A DNA stretch of 6,042 bases from an uncultured beta proteobacterium. Its GTDB lineage: Bacteria > Pseudomonadota > Gammaproteobacteria > Burkholderiales > Burkholderiaceae_C. The stretch covers positions 1-6,042 of the forward strand of contig CAJASG010000454.1 in assembly GCA_903944555.1 (NCBI GenBank). The letters run 5' to 3'. A program made the position numbers and the translations under genes. Below, piece by piece: positions 5,344 to 6,042 of the stretch. How positions within the stretch are numbered: the stretch's first letter is position 1; every line of letters starts with the position of its first letter. The notes beneath the pieces were generated by a model. That model did not search any database, had not been told where the DNA came from, and saw only the letters and a list, made by a program, of their open reading frames with translations.

Positions 5344-6042
5344 CTATGGATATGCAGCGTTGAATACTGATCCAGCTAACCCCACCAGCGCACAGACCGC
5401 AATCACGTGCATCACGTTGCGTTTATAGCGGAACAGCGCCACACCGGCCGCCAGTGCAATGGCGGCAGACACCGCGTCAAACCGCCCGGTAAACCCCTGC
5501 GGCCACAGCACGTGGTAACCAAAAAACAGCGCCAGATTCAATATCACGCCCACCACGGCGGCGGAAATAGCGGTGAGCGGGGCGGTGAATTTCAGCTTGT
5601 TGTGCGTGGTCTCCACCACCGGCCCACCGGCCAGGATGAATAGGAACGACGGCAGAAATGTGAACCATGTCACCACACACGCCGCCGCCGCACCAGCCAG
5701 AAACAAGCTGTCTGGCCCGAACACCGCTTTCATGTAGCCGCCCACAAAGCCTACAAACGCCACCACCATGATGAGCGGCCCGGGCGTGGTCTCGCCCAGC
5801 GCCAGCCCGTCGATCATCTGCGTGGGGTTGAGCCAGCCAAAGCCGTCCACCGCTCCCTGGTACACATAGGGCAACACGGCATAGGCACCGCCAAAGGTCA
5901 GCAGCGCCGCCTTGGTAAAGAACCAGCCCATTTGCGTGAGCGTGTGCTCCCAGCCATAGACGCGCACCAGCAGTCCCATGGGCACGGCCCACAGCAGCAG
6001 GCCCGCTGCGGCCACCCAGCCCAGGCGGCTCCAGCGGAACAG
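5344..6042 (-). CDS. chrA: Chromate transporter ChrA, C-terminal half (cut by the right edge)
   Basis: The frame is open from the right edge to TAG at 5344-5346, giving 232 residues. It matches the second CHR domain of long-form ChrA proteins, which are usually about 400 residues with two such domains. Key signatures are FFTKAALLTFGGAYAVLPYV (41-60), the DGLALGETTPGPLIMVVAF stretch (78-96), a TWFTFLPSFLFI membrane segment (125-136), and TAISAAVVGVILNLALFF (157-174). There are about five or six hydrophobic segments. ChrA is known as an inner-membrane exporter of chromate, giving chromate resistance; some family members may carry other oxyanions such as sulfate. The GTG at 6015 is only an internal codon, since the frame continues unbroken to the edge. 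Two further genes follow on the same strand, a cysteine-rich peptide and a cupin, and may share its transcript. No chrB regulator is visible; if present it would lie to the right. Confidence 0.9.
   Translation of the reverse strand: MFRWSRLGWVAAAGLLLWAVPMGLLVRVYGWEHTLTQMGWFFTKAALLTFGGAYAVLPYVYQGAVDGFGWLNPTQMIDGLALGETTPGPLIMVVAFVGFVGGYMKAVFGPDSLFLAGAAAACVVTWFTFLPSFLFILAGGPVVETTHNKLKFTAPLTAISAAVVGVILNLALFFGYHVLWPQGFTGRFDAVSAAIALAAGVALFRYKRNVMHVIAVCALVGLAGSVFNAAYP

Noticed and set aside
1..6042. tRNA or rRNA genes, CRISPR arrays, insertion sequences
   Set aside because: No cloverleaf-type element, regularly spaced repeats, transposase or paired terminal repeats were found.

Overview
The window looks like a stretch of a betaproteobacterial chromosome, most likely Burkholderiales and perhaps near Comamonadaceae. 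This is inferred from GC-rich codon use and from the gene families present; no rRNA or other phylogenetic marker is here. No mobile element, CRISPR array or RNA gene was seen. About nine tenths of the sequence is accounted for by six genes, two of them cut by the window edges and one carrying a frameshift.

Left block (1-3374, minus strand). A TonB-dependent outer-membrane receptor of the YncD/PqqU type (1263-3374) is followed after only 10 bp by the start of nosR (1-1252, truncated at the left edge). NosR is the membrane flavo-iron-sulfur protein that supports nitrous oxide reductase. The nosR ribosome-binding site overlaps the receptor stop codon, so the two are probably co-transcribed and translationally coupled. 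This suggests that the receptor supplies something to N2O respiration, with a copper complex as the obvious candidate.

Centre (3375-4342). A 344-bp divergent intergenic region carries several inverted and direct repeats that could be operators. It is followed on the plus strand by an exported protein of unknown function (3719-4304), whose reading frame is broken by one extra T in a run of seven T. A perfect 9-bp hairpin (4303-4333) lies between this gene and the convergent cupin gene and probably terminates both.

Right block (4343-6042, minus strand). In transcription order this holds the C-terminal half of a ChrA-type chromate transporter (5344-6042, cut by the right edge), a 59-residue cysteine-rich protein (5055-5234) and a two-domain cupin related to the ChrR cupin fold (4343-5008). 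All three lie on one strand with short gaps and may form one operon linked to oxyanion or metal stress. That functional link is inference.
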